From positions 316,676-380,675 of the forward strand of contig NW_022985444.1 in the NCBI RefSeq assembly GCF_010093595.1: a stretch of DNA of 64,000 bases, read 5' to 3'. The notes under the pieces are model-generated. The model made no database searches. It saw only the letters and a list, made by a program, of their open reading frames with translations, and was not told the DNA's origin. Every line of letters begins with the position of its first letter. The stretch's first letter is position 1. Of the stretch, positions 20,192 through 32,984 are shown piece after piece. The translations under genes and the position numbers were made by a program. The stretch is from Mytilinidion resinicola (Eukaryota; Ascomycota; Dothideomycetes; Mytilinidiales; Mytilinidiaceae).

Positions 20192-22185
20192 TCACAACTC
20201 CTTCCTCACACTCCCCCCAGGGCTCGTCGGTCCCACACCCTCCTCGTCCGGAAACCGGATCGCCCTTGGTCCCATCGGCGGGAGGTTGGACATGTCCGTC
20301 TCAATGCGGTCAACACGATCCTGCGAGCTCAAGTCCACAGGCGAGCCACCTGGCGCACTCGACGAACCCCCCTGACCAAGATTCGGCATAGAGATAGACT
20401 GCAGCCTGCTCGGCGACGAGCTGCGCGATGTCTTCTGGCTCACAGACGTAATATGGCTCTGGCTAGTTCCAATGACGCTGCGGCCAATGCGGTAGACCCT
20501 TCGCGGAAGGCCTGTTGCGCTGCTGCCGCCGGTGCGACGGCGTAAATTGCTCTCGTTGCCTAGCTCAGCGTCGGCGGGGCCGCTGATGTGGAAGGGCTCG
20601 GGGTCGCTTTGCTGGCTGACGGCGTTGGAGATTGTGCGGGGGAGGTAGAGGCCTAATTTCCCGAGAGGAATGCTGAGGCCGTGGACGATCTACTCATTAT
20701 TAGTATCTAGTTCTTCTAGGGGCGGCGGTAGACTTGCGATGCTGCAGCAGACGAGGAACCAGATGACGACGCTCATGACCTCGGAGAGAACACGAGCATC
20801 CTTCCGGATTTCGCCATCGACTTGAATTCCCCTAAGGAATTCTAGGCTGATGTAGAGGTAGAATACGGCGCTGACTCCAATGGGTCCAAAAAACCCGACG
20901 AACAGGGCTTGGCGGACTTCTTCGATCTGATGGATCTTCTTGTGCATGGCGAAGACAATTGGTAGTCGGCGGAGTAGCAGTACCAGAATTCCAAGGAAGA
21001 TCAGTCGATAGATTGGGATGACATTGTTGTGGGCGAAGCTGTACCAAGGACAAACTGCGCCGAACCAGATGAAGACGGCTACGTTGAGTAGCATGTCAAT
21101 TGTGGGCTGAAAAGAGTCATCAAGCGTTTCCAAGCGAAACCAATCACTGTGGGAAAGGTTAGCATGGAGTCTAAGCTTTGAGGTTTCTGTAGCTGAACGT
21201 ACTCCCACGTGAATGTGTTGCCTGCAATAAAGCATGCGAGGACGTCATCACTTCCAATCATGCCAACTGTGCCGACAATGAACAGCTAGACGGTGGTCAA
21301 TTCCAGACATATATATTTCCGCAGATGCTAATAATGGAGACTTACGGCTAAGGTTATTGCGAAGACAAGGAAGCTTTCTCTATCCACATATTTGCGGGCC
21401 TCGGCCCAATGAAGAAGCTCTTTGGCGACCCACCCTACCACTGCACCATAGACGACACTGAGGATTATTGTATACGCCCAAGTCTCACCAAACCAGTCTC
21501 CCATTGCATTGCGGGCGCTATTATCCTGACCAAGCCCGTTCGATCCAATGTGCTTGATCAAATAAAGCGGAAGAAAGAGGAACGGATATCCAAGACCGTC
21601 GTTAGCCCCAGATTCAGCAATGATAATCTTCTGAAGTTCTTTTGGGATATTTTTATCGGCAAACTTGCCCTTAACGATGGAATTGGACAGCACAGGATCA
21701 GTGGGAGTCACACAAGCTCCAACCGCAAGAGCGTGCAAAAAGCTCAAGTGCGGAACAAACGCATACACCAGAAGGCTCGTGGAAATCCACATGACGGTCA
21801 TACCTGGCCCCAAAAGAAGCGATAGGGCTTTCCATTCTGTCTTTAAGTATTTGCTCGGCAATTGCACACCAGCTAGTACTAGCTGCACTCCTAGCACCAG
21901 ACGGGTGAAGTACAGCGTTATGGTCTGCAGCGTTTCCTCGTCTCCCAGCGCGTACTGAAGAGGTCGTATAAGGTTCGTGGCTTGTGGTGAGAATACGATC
22001 CCGGCAATCATGGATATGACTGTGAAATAAATTAGATATTGGTCGGATGGGCGAAGTAATGACGTACGAGCTTCGGAAAGGTAGAATTTCTCCTTGCAGA
22101 GGTAGGACACCAAGCCAAACAGCGTGATGAATCCGCCTAGGGTAGCACACACGATGTTAAAGTTGACGACAGCTAGGGTAGGCAT
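20192..22185 (-). CDS. Na+/H+ antiporter (CPA1, fungal Nha1-like), 593 aa, five exons
   Basis: Exons by my reading are 22185-22068, 22019-21346, 21285-21203, 21146-20738 and 20689-20192, together 594 codons including TGA. The protein is a polytopic plasma-membrane exchanger of sodium or potassium for protons. Twelve or so hydrophobic segments are visible. The family motifs are GVQLVLAGVQLPSKYL, the conserved TPTDPVL segment and ESGANDGLGYPFLF with the ND pair of the cation site. The last 150 residues form a cytosolic tail rich in serine and arginine. Intron 1 (48 nt) and intron 4 (48 nt) are multiples of three. Intron 4 starts with GCAAGT, a GC-AG donor, and ends TAATGAGTAG. Without splicing that intron the protein would stop early, removing HGLSIPLGKLGLYLP and the tail. 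It is about 400 residues shorter than yeast Nha1, which is usual in filamentous fungi. Confidence 0.9.
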
Positions 22186-25044
22186 CTTTGTAGATGTTGT
22201 AGCTCCTGGGAGATGGTGCGGTCTAGCTGTGATTGCTAGGGTGGATCAAAATCCGAGTTGCTCAAGCAGTTGAGCAGAGTCGCATCAGCGACGGTAGTGA
22301 CTATTAGGGAATCCTATCCTGGCTTCTCGGTGAAAGCCAGTGAACCCGCAAGAGAGAGGGCAGAGCTTCCTGTTGTGTTATTGAATCATGTAGACGGTCT
22401 GAAATCATTCGATTAAAGGCGGACGCCAGTTTGACAGAAGTGCCAGAGGACGACGTGGTGATGGTGACTCAGCGATGTAGTACGAACATGAGAGCTGGCT
22501 TGCTACAGAAGTCGTTTGTTGTCAAATGGGAAGATTTTGCAAAGACGTGAGGTGAGGTAGCTGATAAGATACAAAGGCGCCAAGACACTAATTCCACCCG
22601 CCGAGGTTGCGGGGTAGCGTTTTCCACGATTGAATATTTCTGATGAAGTGACGGTTATCTAGACGGTAGTTGATATATTAGGAGTGATGTTGGCGAACCC
22701 CGGTGTAGCATGGTCGTCACTGTACGTTGATCACGTGACGGTGTCTAATCAGATCATTAGCATCGAGCTGGAATCATCTCTCATGCAAAGGTAAGAATGA
22801 AGGTATGCTCCAACAAAATTGAATGCTAAGATTTAGTTCCGTTGTCGAAATACATATTGGTTGCATCACCACAGTGAGATAACATTTATCTGAATGATGC
22901 TAGGTCTTAAACAGACATCGTAGTGCGACTTGCGGTAGGTACTACCGTATCGAGGAGTGTATCCGAGTAAGGTTCCAGCATTCATATCAACACTGAGAGA
23001 AACGTAGTGTATGTATTCAAACGGCCTGAAAGCTCTACCATAGAATGAGCAAGTAGGACGTAGAACATCTTTAATGAATGCAAAGAATACGTCACAAGAG
23101 ATGGGCAATGAAACTGAAGTTCAATATCTTCTCCGATGTGTCTCAACGCTCATACAGCCCTACTGGCTTAGGACGACCCCTCCAACACCACGCAGCTACA
23201 CGAGACAGGTACTCGGATCGTGGGTCATCCTGTCCGAGCATGGGCTTTGGGCACGTTCATCGTGCCACGAACGAATGACTTCGGGCCTGCGGGCCGCTCT
23301 GCAAGGCTTGTGCGGAAGCGGGAAGTTTCCGATTGCTGGCGTTGAACCAAGGGTGGCTGTCGGTGCGTCATTTTAAGTACTACCATCGTGGAAAAGTGTT
23401 GAGGGCTTCGAGTAATCCCAGACATGCCAGTTTGGGGGTCCGAACCGAAGATGCGCCCAACGAATGGATATGCCCTGCATTCACATACAAAGAGGAAAGA
23501 TAGGGACTCGGAGTGATTCCCGGTGGGAGCTCTGCATGTGAAGTGCGACAGTCGTCCACTACCAGAGACATACGTACTTGGCTCCACCATGATGTGCTGA
23601 AACTGCAGTGACGCGGACGACATGGAGAAAAGGATTGGATACGTGGAGAGATTGGATGCGCCAGCAGACCAGTAATCTTCTATCGATACAATAGCATCCA
23701 AGGGATCTGATCTGGGCAGCTGGAGATCAGCACTTCCTATTTGGTGGTTGCATGCAGCTGAAGACGATTCTACTGCACTGTGTTGGCAACTAGTGATCAG
23801 ATTGCTTTTGGCTGGATGCAAGACAGCAGAGCAGCTGATCAGTTTGGCTATTTCCAGCGTCAATGTGGGTTTACAGCTACGATCGCAAGTTCGTGGCGTT
23901 CCGGAGAGTCGATTGACGTTGAGGCTGCGAGAACCTCGGACAGTACGTAGCTGATACCTTCACATGTCAGCATGGCCGACGACGGGGAGAACAGGAGAGC
24001 GGTCGCAGTCTAGAGCAAGGCTAAAGAGCACCTCGGGAGACGCTCACGTGTGGGAGGCTGGCAGGGGAAGGTGGAAAAACGGCCTAGGGCCAAGGGGCCG
24101 CCAGGGCCATCCCCAACAAAAACTAAGACGTCGATCACGGCGGCTATCCTTGACCCTGAGGCTCGCCAGATCGGATCCCGACTCGTGGTGCGCTGCAGGC
24201 CTATGGGGAGCTCGCGCTGCAGCACCACCGTCATGCGGATTCACATGCGCCCACAGCTGGACCACTGGCTCCAGCTACTCCAGGGTTTATCAGACCTTTC
24301 CAGGCCCGTCTCGACGCTCCCAAGGCTGGAATGTCGAGCACGGCGTGACTATGGCGGCAAACTGGCGGTCAGTCTCAACACCAGAGTCGCCAAGACGGGC
24401 GGGCGAGAGGAGTGGCACATCGCTACTGCACCGGCGGGACTCGCTGCTTTGGGTGCGCACAGTACTGCCACCGTGTGGAAGCTGTGCATGCTCCTGCTGA
24501 GGCCAGCTCAATCTCACGCCGCCCACTGGCACGTCTGAGAAGAGGCCTTTTCTAGCTGCCTGGGCCAATATGCAAGTCGAGGTGGCGTCAGCGGGAGGGG
24601 GCCCGCAGAGCAGGTAGAAGGGCGAATGCGGCCACATTCAAATACCGAGGGTGCGGCAAACGTGTATCAGTGAATTCCTCTGCTGTCCACCGATAGATAG
24701 TCCGCGATCTCGGCCGGCTCGCTAAACGGCCCAAGCGCGAACGGAACAAGGGACGACCATCAGATAAATTTCCCACCATCGCCCTTAAAACCGTGTCCAC
24801 CCTCCCGCTGTGCTCAATTGCCCTCTGCACGCTCTCTCCTTGTTGCCCGCAGTGTGTTGGACTGCCTCCAGCCTGTGCCCCTTGCCGTCGCGGTCCCTTT
24901 CATTTCTCGCATCCCAACCAAACCGTGGACACTTCCAGGGCTCCTCAACAAAAAAGTCCGACACGTACATCGTCAATTGCTCCCCGCCCACCAACTCCTT
25001 TCACTTCGGACAGCGTGTTTGAAGAAGCCACAACCAGCGTCATC
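22186..25044. other. Long 2.9-kb intergenic interval
   Basis: Lies between the divergent antiporter and desaturase genes and so contains both promoters. The part 23960-24640 is GC-rich and open in several frames on both strands, but none has a motif, and the overlapping frames look like composition effects. The frame of the desaturase is open back to 24793 without an ATG that fits better than 25045. Confidence 0.45.
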
Positions 25045-26596
25045 ATGGCCACCACCACAGCGAGAGCCCAGAATCCCGTTCTGCGGAGAACGGTCACCTC
25101 GGACTCGTCCCCGTCGTCGTCGAACCCTTCCGTCTCGGCGTCGCCCGCCGACACGCCCACCCAGTCTCCCTCCGCCTCGTCGCTGTCGTCTCTTGACTCT
25201 TCTGACGACGGCCCGGTCAAGAACGCCCGCGGCACTCTCCTCGACACCTACGGCAACGAGTTCGAGATCCCCGACTACACCATCAAGCAGATCCGCGATG
25301 CTATCCCCGCCCACTGCTTCCAACGCTCTGGTGCTCGCGGTCTTGCATACGTGGCCCGGGACATCGCTTCTCTTGCAGCCACCTTCTACCTCTTCCATGC
25401 CTTCGTAACCCCGGAAACAATTCCCTCGACGCCGGTCCGAGCAGGCTTGTGGGCGCTATACACATTCGTTCAAGGCTTGTTCGGCACTGGGCTATGGGTT
25501 CTTGCCCACGAGTGCGGCCACCAGGCCTTCTCGCCTTCGAAGACACTCAACGACACCGTTGGGTGGATCTGCCACTCCGCTCTGCTCGTGCCGTACTTCT
25601 CCTGGAAAATTTCTCATGGCAAGCACCACAAGGCTACCGGCCACATGGAGCGTGACATGGTCTTCGTGCCCAAGACTCGGGACGAGTACGCCTCTCGGAT
25701 TGGGAAGTTTGCTCACGAGTTGACCGAGCTGACTGAGGAGACTCCTATCGCCACCGCACTCCACATGATCGTCCAGCAACTCGGTGGCTGGCTCGTGTAT
25801 CTCTCGACCAACGTTACTGGACACAACTACCATGAGCGTCAGGCCGAAGGCAAGGGCAAGGGCAAGAGGAATGGATACTTCACTGGCGTCAACCACTTTC
25901 AGCCATCGAGCCCTCTGTACGAGAGGAAAGATGAGCACCTTATCTTGTTGAGCGATCTCGGGCTTGGAATTACCGGCACCATCCTTTTCTTGATCGGCAA
26001 GAACTTCGGCTTCACCAACCTACTCGTATGGTACATCCTCCCATACCTATGGGTGAACCATTGGCTCGGTAAGCATATTCACCGTAACGTGATGTGACGG
26101 ACAGAGCACTGACAGAGATATAGTCGCCATCACCTACCTCCAACACACCGACCCCACCCTCCCCCACTACGACGCCCACACCTGGACCTTCGCCCGTGGT
26201 GCCGCTGCAACCATTGACCGTGAATTCGGCTTCATCGGCCGCACCCTCATGCACGGCATCGTCGAGACCCACGTCCTGCACCACTACATTTCGACCATCC
26301 CCTTCTATCACGCCGACGAAGCCTCCGAGGCCATAAAGCCCGTCATGGGCCGCCACTACCGCTCCAACACTGAAGGCGGCGCCCTCGGCTTCCTCAAGAG
26401 CATGTGGACCAGCGCCCGCGTCTGCCAATGGGTCGAGCCTAGCATCGAAGCCAAGGGTGAGGGCAAGGGCGTCTTCTTCTTCCGCAACCGCAACGGCCGT
26501 GGCGTCCCGCCACAAGTGTTATCGGCCCCCAAGGTTAAGCCCACTGCTGGCAGCGCGGCGAAAATGGTCATCGGACCGGACAGCGATGCTGAGTAG
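25045..26596 (+). CDS. FAD2: Delta-12 fatty acid desaturase (oleate to linoleate), 498 aa
   Basis: Exons 25045-26068 and 26124-26596 (55-nt intron, GTAAGC...TATAG) give 499 codons with TAG. The enzyme is an ER-membrane di-iron desaturase that inserts the second double bond of linoleic acid. The three histidine boxes are present: HECGH at 155-159, HGKHH at 191-195 and HVLHH at 391-395. Hydrophobic spans flank the boxes, including the stretch LVWYILPYLWVNHWL. The first 60 residues are rich in serine, threonine and proline and are longer than in many homologues. ATG 25045 has a good context (CATCATGGCC). The reading frame is intact, and the last 40 residues are basic and polar. Oleate specificity is inferred from overall similarity to fungal FAD2 proteins. 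Confidence 0.93.
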
Positions 26597-28087
26597 ATTA
26601 CCGTCTCTCATAATATGGAATCGAACCATACAGGAATACGAAGTCTTACGAAACAGAAAGGATGTTGTGAGCGAAAGCGCACCAACACCACGGAACAACA
26701 CAACAACAATACGACACTTGCGTCCCTGGCATGATGATCTGAAACCCATGATCTGCCAACCATCTTGCGTAGATCGAGTGTATTTTTCCTAAAATATGGG
26801 GGTTGCGAGAGGATAGCCGTTTCCTCTGGGCTTTTGGGACGGAGTAAAATGACGGCATTTTCGTTCTTACCGTATACCTCACGTTGCCTCCTTATACGGC
26901 CCGGAGATGAGTTACAGAAGGTATCTAGGTCCAGTTGTCCTTGGGTTGCTTTAGATTAGAGTAGACCGATATATCCCCTGCATTTTGCGTCGCGATGCCC
27001 CGAAGGGATGGGTGGTTTGGAGATTAGAGCAGTTTCCAACTCCTGTTGAAATGAAATTAATGGCAATTCCATGGCAAGGACTTGAAATCCTGTGAAGTGT
27101 TTGGTTGTTTGAGTGTTGTTGCGAGCTTGGAGTTTAGTGGGCTAATTGAGATGAGGGTGCCGGTAGGGCGACCGGATACGGACGGCTCCGCCTCTCTTCT
27201 TCCCCGCGTTTTTTCGTGGATGCGAGTTGCATCAACATTACGCCAGACTTTCCTGCTTGTCTCGGTGGGCTGATTCGTTGGTGGATGGGTTTCAGCCTTG
27301 CTATTGTGCGGTCTGCCTTGCTGTTATACGTGCCCCCTTGCTTTGTGGTAGATTTGGTAAGTATTTTGATTCACGATGTCGTTCTTTGGTTTCGGCGTTT
27401 ACGGTTGTCACATCTTACGGATCGAGCTGCAGCCGATTTACGTGTTCGAGGATGCATCGTTTGAAGGCATAGGCGGTTTTCCAAATTCAAGAGGGAGGGT
27501 TTGTTATAGGTCCGCGTTTCTAGGGTGAATAACTGTCGATGAGCGGCGTTCAGGGCCAATCACCAGAAATATCATCAGGAAGAGGCTGCCGCATATCCTG
27601 CTGTGGCACTCAGGGGAAGATGAAGTGTGCATGCGGGTTGGGGTTGTGGAGGAACGTCCGCGGTGGTGTGGTAAGTGATCGGTATCATCGTCTGCAGCTT
27701 CGAGAGTTCCGACTTCAACAACCTCAACCATGTTATTTCACTGTATGGAGTCTACTTGTCATCTGCTTCTACTACTACTTCATCCTCAAAAGTTCGCCGG
27801 TATTCGACAAACCGCCATCACGGTGCTAAGGAACTCGAGTGTTGGTGGTGCTCTGTCTGTCGTGCCACACGAGAACTGCACATCTATGTAACGTATCACA
27901 TACATACTGCATCCGCAATTTACATATGAAGGTGGTGGTCCTAGGCAGCAGAGTTTAGGGGTGTTTTCTTCTGTTCTCCTTTAATATACCTTCTTAAGGG
28001 TGCGCCCTCGCAAGCTATGCCCTCGCTCAATTATCTACAATTCCTTGTACCAATCTCTATCCCGTCGATCCCACGAAAGTCTTCACG
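26597..28087. other. Intergenic, no gene recognised
   Basis: 3' flank of the desaturase followed by low-information sequence. Short plus-strand frames at 27200-27930 lack motifs. Confidence 0.4.
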
Positions 28088-28717
28088 ATGCGTCCGACCC
28101 TGATCCTTGCCGCAAAAAGGAAAAGTAGAAAGACTGTTGCGAGCAATCCTTTCCGTCTCGAATACCCTCGGCTTACCAGCCAAAACCTGAACGGCCCGTT
28201 CGACAACATCTTCAAGCTCTTCCTAGATACCATCAAATTCCAAAATAAGTCACGTCGTCGACTGCTCGTCTACGACAAAGTCGTTGATGCATTCAAAAAT
28301 TCCGTCACCGGAGCGCTCGGAGATTCGAGTAGGGCCCGTGAGCTCGTTCAACAGGCAGCCGGCCACCCGGGAAAGACGAGCTGGGATAACCTTATGGGAG
28401 AACAGTTCGGCTGGAGCGACGATGAAAGGCCAGTGACATACGGCATCAAGATACCCTCAGTCATCAGCGGCGATAGTTCAAAGGGTACCAGTGACAGAAG
28501 GGGATACTCGTCCTGGGTCCGCCAGCTCCAAAAAGAAAATCCAGGCGTAGAGTTGACGCGCGAAATATGCGATGCGGCCTTGAACGATTGCACGCGTGAG
28601 TATCTCGCTAGAATTAAGAGTAGCGGATCAACCAAGTCTGCCAAGTTTGTAGAGAAGAGGATGATGGCTGAGTCTCCCGACTACTGGGCTAACCGGGAAA
28701 GAGAGACTGAGGAGTAA
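28088..28717 (+). CDS. Hypothetical protein, 209 aa
   Basis: The ATG at 28088 opens a clean single-exon frame to TAA at 28715-28717. The protein is basic and hydrophilic. It starts RPTLILAAKRKSRKT, then has FDNIFKLFLDTIKFQ, a helical middle and a C-terminal EKRMMAESPDYWANRERE. No domain, signal peptide or membrane span is visible. A polypyrimidine-rich leader (TATCCCGTCGATCCC) precedes the start, as is common in fungal promoters. I cannot assign a function; the evenly charged composition favours a real intracellular protein. Confidence 0.55.
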   Translation: MRPTLILAAKRKSRKTVASNPFRLEYPRLTSQNLNGPFDNIFKLFLDTIKFQNKSRRRLLVYDKVVDAFKNSVTGALGDSSRARELVQQAAGHPGKTSWDNLMGEQFGWSDDERPVTYGIKIPSVISGDSSKGTSDRRGYSSWVRQLQKENPGVELTREICDAALNDCTREYLARIKSSGSTKSAKFVEKRMMAESPDYWANRERETEE

Positions 28718-30086
28718 TGGTTCGAGAATATCTGCAATCACCCGAGGGGAGTAGACGGATTTCTAAGTTCGGCCCACCGATAGTCGTATTGCAGTACAGG
28801 GCCTGAACAGTCATTTCTCGACCACTACTTCACAGAAACAAACGAAGCTCTTTCTGAGTGTGGATGATTCAGTCTACTTTTTCGGCCCTCATCATTTACC
28901 CTCTTTCTCATCCTATGACTATCATCAACGCCAGTTTCCCACCTTCGCATACACCACATCGTAAGCCATCTTCAACATACACAAGCTCTGCCAAACTCGT
29001 TTACATACTCAACGCACTGCTCCGCGGCTTCGGTCCGATTTGCTCACGATTCACGAATCTCCGCAATGCCTCCAAGCGCCTAATTGACTGTTCGATACTG
29101 CTACGAATCTCCATCGTCAAGCGTTCTCGAATTCGATGCATCCTACACCAGAACCTCGATGATCTCTTCCTCCTGTCTCCTCCGCCCTATATCCCCAGAT
29201 ATATGATCTACACCCGCACAAGCGCATTGTCTATAGTAAACCCTTCCAGTACCGACGTCAACCTTCGCGATTCGCATCTTCCATCTCCAAAATGAAATAC
29301 TTTCAATATCAACACATCACTCCTAAGCCCAAAGACCGACCGCCTCTACCTCTCTCTCGCCGAAGCGCTAAAACCTACAAGAGCCCTTCCTCATTCAGTC
29401 AAAAGGAGAGCCTTAGCCTCCGGGCGACCCTAGGGTCCTTGCTAGCAAAGCGGACGTGGCGGTAAGAAGTTACGGAATACGAGGAATCAGTAGGTGGATT
29501 TCAGGAGAACATTTCAGGAGATAAGATAAACGGGTAGGATCGGAGGGTGTTCCCGTGTCGTTCAACGCAGGTCAGGTGACGGTCACGTTTTGGAGTTGGG
29601 GATGGGGTACAAAACTTCCATCCTCCTCCGCTTCTAGCTCGGTAGTAGAAGGACTTGGTTGGGGAGGTGTTCAAAAAGGAAGCGGAAACGATCGAATGTG
29701 GCACCATCAACACATGATCATGGGCAATCCATGGCGTCGGAGTGGGTTCGAAGTCTGGAGCAAAAATTCGCACTCGAAAACCGTCATGGGCGGAGCGTCG
29801 TCTGGAATCCATCAAGTCAATGATTTCCATCATCCCCACCCCTTCCTTGTCCTCATCTGCCATAACACCGAAAGCCATCATCACCGATCGATCTGAACGG
29901 ACCTCTTCTCCCACTAGTGATAGTGAGAGTATTTGAACGTGCATGGGAACGTGCATGGTAACGATCTTCTCTAATCAAGTATACCAAACCCCTTCCCTTC
30001 TAGCAGACGTAGTTCGACACTAGAAAGCGGTGCTCCTCGTCATTACTGCAGAAGTCTCACATCACTCCACCCACCTCCATTGAGCT
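28718..30086. other. Intergenic, no gene recognised
   Basis: Frames at 28858-29295 (+) and 29501-29956 (-) have no motif and are treated as chance. Confidence 0.4.
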
Positions 30087-30340
30087 TCAGCAGTAATGAT
30101 TTTGAACACTCACACCCAAACTCTGCCCATTTGAAGCTGCCGCTCCTACTTTTGATCCACCATCACTCCATCCAGTTACTCCATGCGGTCTCGCAGTAAT
30201 GGCTGTTAAACACTCGCACCCTCCTCCACCCATTCCTTGGGAACTGGTCAGGTTTTTAATCCCAACGACCACCACGCCGCCCATTGTCGTTGAAGCCACC
30301 CAAGGCTTTGATCCCCAGCGACCACCGCTCCACGCATAGA
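30087..30340. repeat. Degenerate tandem duplication, CCACC-rich
   Basis: A unit beginning CAGTAATG and containing GAACACTCACACCC at about 30092-30119 recurs as CAGTAATGGC with AAACACTCGCACCC near 30194-30221, about 102 nt apart. A second pair, TTTTAATCCCAACGACCACC and TTTGATCCCCAGCGACCACC, is about 53 nt apart just downstream. The copies are diverged. No coding role is seen. Confidence 0.5.
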
Positions 30341-31051
30341 TCTAGGCAGCGGTTGAGTTTTCATGCGCCCACCTCTCCACTCATCAGGCTTTTCACGGTC
30401 TCATTTTGATCCACCCACCATTTTGGTCCACTCCTGTCGAACCCCGCTGAGGAGGTCGGAGGTCTGAGGGGGGCTGGGCTTTTGTAGTCTGAGGAAAAGA
30501 GAAAAAGGGCTTAGTCAGCGGGAAGGTAACGTGATTGATATGGGGACATGTGATAGAATATGCGGAAGGAAGCTTGTCGACAAATCACGATCGGTATCTG
30601 TACGCTCTCTTCAGCTGCGCCTCGACCAGCGTTTTGACAATGGAAAGCCCAGCAACCCCGGTACACCCGCAATATTCTTTAGGCCGCACAAGATCCCCGA
30701 CAACAAGCCCGCTTTCCTATGCCCTGAGTCAGAATTGGACCTCAATCCTACATCTCAAGTCCAATATACAGCGCCTTGCCATATATATCCGCACACTTCC
30801 CTACCACTATTTGTGGGGGCTCTCACTTAGTACCTGAAACCGGGAACAGCGGATACACTTCCCATCTGCGTACACCATGTTGACACTGTCTGGAGTGGCC
30901 TCGCGAGTTTACCAGTATTCCAAAATGCTCTACTTCTCTCTTACACGGAATGCTGAAAATGCTATGAGGCTCCTCATGCAGCGGTAAACGAGTGTACTAA
31001 TATCTATAACAAGACAAAAGCCACACCTCAAACCCCCAACATTACCGCATC
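30341..31051. other. Intergenic, no gene recognised
   Basis: Short plus-strand frames at 30531-30837 lack motifs. Confidence 0.4.
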
Positions 31052-32984
31052 TCAACCGTCTGCACCTCCCACTCCCCCACCCTCTCCCCATCCCTTAAAC
31101 CCCCTTCCACCCCCACCACAGCCTCCCCCCTTCATAAACCCCTCCACAAACACCGGCCCCACGACCATATATCGCTCCTCACCCCTCCTCAGCACCGTCG
31201 GCGTCGGACACCCAAACAGCACCCACACCTCATCCCCCTCGCACAGCTCCACCCGCTGCGCCACCACACACAACTCCCGAACCGCCACGCACATAAACGC
31301 TACAAACGCCCTGAAATTGGCATGAATAAGCTCAAACCCATGCAGAAACATATCCTGCAGATCCACCACACCCCAAGCACCGACGTATCCGCTGCCGACA
31401 AGCGGCCGATATTCGCAACCCACGCATCGAGCCCCGCGTCAGGCTCGCTGCCGAGCGACTTGAAGCTGGCGAGATGCAGGGGCTGGGATAGGAGGGCGTG
31501 GAGGGCGGCAGCGCGCAGGAGGAGGAAGGGGTAGAGGAAGGACTCTTTGGCGGTGAAGCGGGGGTGGGCGTGGCGCAGAGCGGTGGCAGGGCCGGTTGGG
31601 GCCGCGCCTAGGGCGGTGATGTGGGTGCAGAGGGCCGGCGTAGCCCGTGGGGAGGAGCGGGGCTGGCTCGTTGGTGGCGATGAGGGCGTTGGAGAGAAGT
31701 CTAGGTTGAGGGGGCTGACACGGCCTGAGGGCACTCTTGGCGGCGTCAAGACGTGTTCAACGGAGAGTCTAATTGCGTCCGATAGACACTGTAGAGACAG
31801 AGTGGTGTTGTATGATGCCCAAAAGAAACCTGGCTCAACGACTTCGTTCCAATTAGGTACCCGAGAGGGGCGACCGGGCAAGTCGATATTACCCTACTTG
31901 GGGAGGTTCGCGTGCGGAAGAAAAGCCAGAAAGTGGTACTTTTCAACGATGAACTTGCAGACGTCCGTATACACCTCGGCGATAGTCTTTCCATAGTCGA
32001 TGTGAATGTCCCCCGGCTCCACGTCGGCGATGAGGTTCAATATCCCATACACCCGGTCTCTTGGGTCCGTCAGACTTAATCTTTGAGAGTTCCTTAACCC
32101 ACCGAGAAGCTAACAAGGCATGTGAAGAATAAGGGGGTCTTCTGATAGCATCTTTCCCAAGTCAAAGGGCTCTCCATTTCCCGGGGGGAGAAGCGTAGTG
32201 CGATCTATTGGCCTTTTCTTGGAAATCATCTCTTCCCACCGAAGGAGATGTCGTGATGGAGTCAGCGATAACTTCATATCCCAGGCGAGATCTGACCATT
32301 CCTTGCGATCGAGGTCAATCAACCCATTTACTTCCTTCCTACGGCGAAGAATAAGCCATTGGAGGACCCCAATGGATTGACCAGAAGTGTGGTCTTCCGG
32401 CAGTGAAACGTGATATCTTTGGCAAATAGAAGCTCTTGCTGCATCCATAGCCGGTCCCGGTATGGATCCTGGAGCAGCGCCGCGATAGGTCTCTACAGTG
32501 TAGCATCGGTCCCAAGGCTCTCTGGAGGGCTGGTCTTGTCCAATCTTGCGAGAATATCGAAACACGGACTCGAAAAATCGATCTCTTGCTTCAACCAAAC
32601 TCTGACTGTTCTAGCACTTGAATAGATTTCCTTCATCATAGAAACCTGATGATTCCGCTCGCTGACGTCTTTCTGGTTGATACAAATTGCATCTATCCAA
32701 ATGAAAGTCGCCTCGTCGGGCTTCCGAATGAAGGACAGAGCTTCATGAAGGAATGTCGTAAGTTGAAGCTCTCCATCTTGGCCTAGATAGATCGTCGATG
32801 TGATGGTAGGGCTTCCCCACTGGTATGATAGGGCATCATAGGGCGATTTTGAATCTAAACATGTTGTGAGAAGTTCTCCCGAGATCTTGTCCGCATCGTG
32901 GCCTGAATATAGTTTCAAGACCCGGATGTCTTTGGCGGCTGCGTTGAGAGGCTGATATGCATAGCTATTGGAAAGCTGCTCCAT
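31052..32984 (-). pseudogene. HET domain protein with a frameshift and two in-frame stops
   Basis: ATG 32984 starts a HET protein: IRVLKLYSGHD, YDALSYQWGSP, LHEALSFIRKPDEATFIWID, AICINQKDVSERNHQVSMM, IYSSARTVRVWL. At about 32505-32530 it shifts frame, after which family-like sequence continues to a TAG at 32110-32112. The same frame then resumes with LTDPRDRVYGILNLIADVEP and IDYGKTIAEVYTDVCKFIVE, meets another TAG near 31893, and continues. A further change of frame near 31400 leads to the usual C-terminal block GDEVWVLFGCPTPTVLRR and YMVVGPVFVEGFM. Such proteins start incompatibility cell death; this one cannot be made whole. The part at 31430-31720 is markedly GC-rich compared with the rest. 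Confidence 0.8.

Noticed and set aside
23964..24640. Several overlapping open frames of 74-178 codons on both strands
   Set aside because: GC-rich DNA with frames open in all directions, no motif and no convincing start; treated as upstream sequence of the desaturase.
24793..25044. 84 extra in-frame codons upstream of the desaturase
   Set aside because: No ATG in a good context lies in that stretch; ATG 25045 has a good context and gives a normal N terminus.
28858..29295. 145-codon plus-strand frame
   Set aside because: No motif and irregular composition (Ser/Pro/Ile-rich), no supporting splice or start context.
29501..29956. 151-codon minus-strand frame
   Set aside because: A competing plus-strand frame covers most of the same region, and neither has recognisable sequence.
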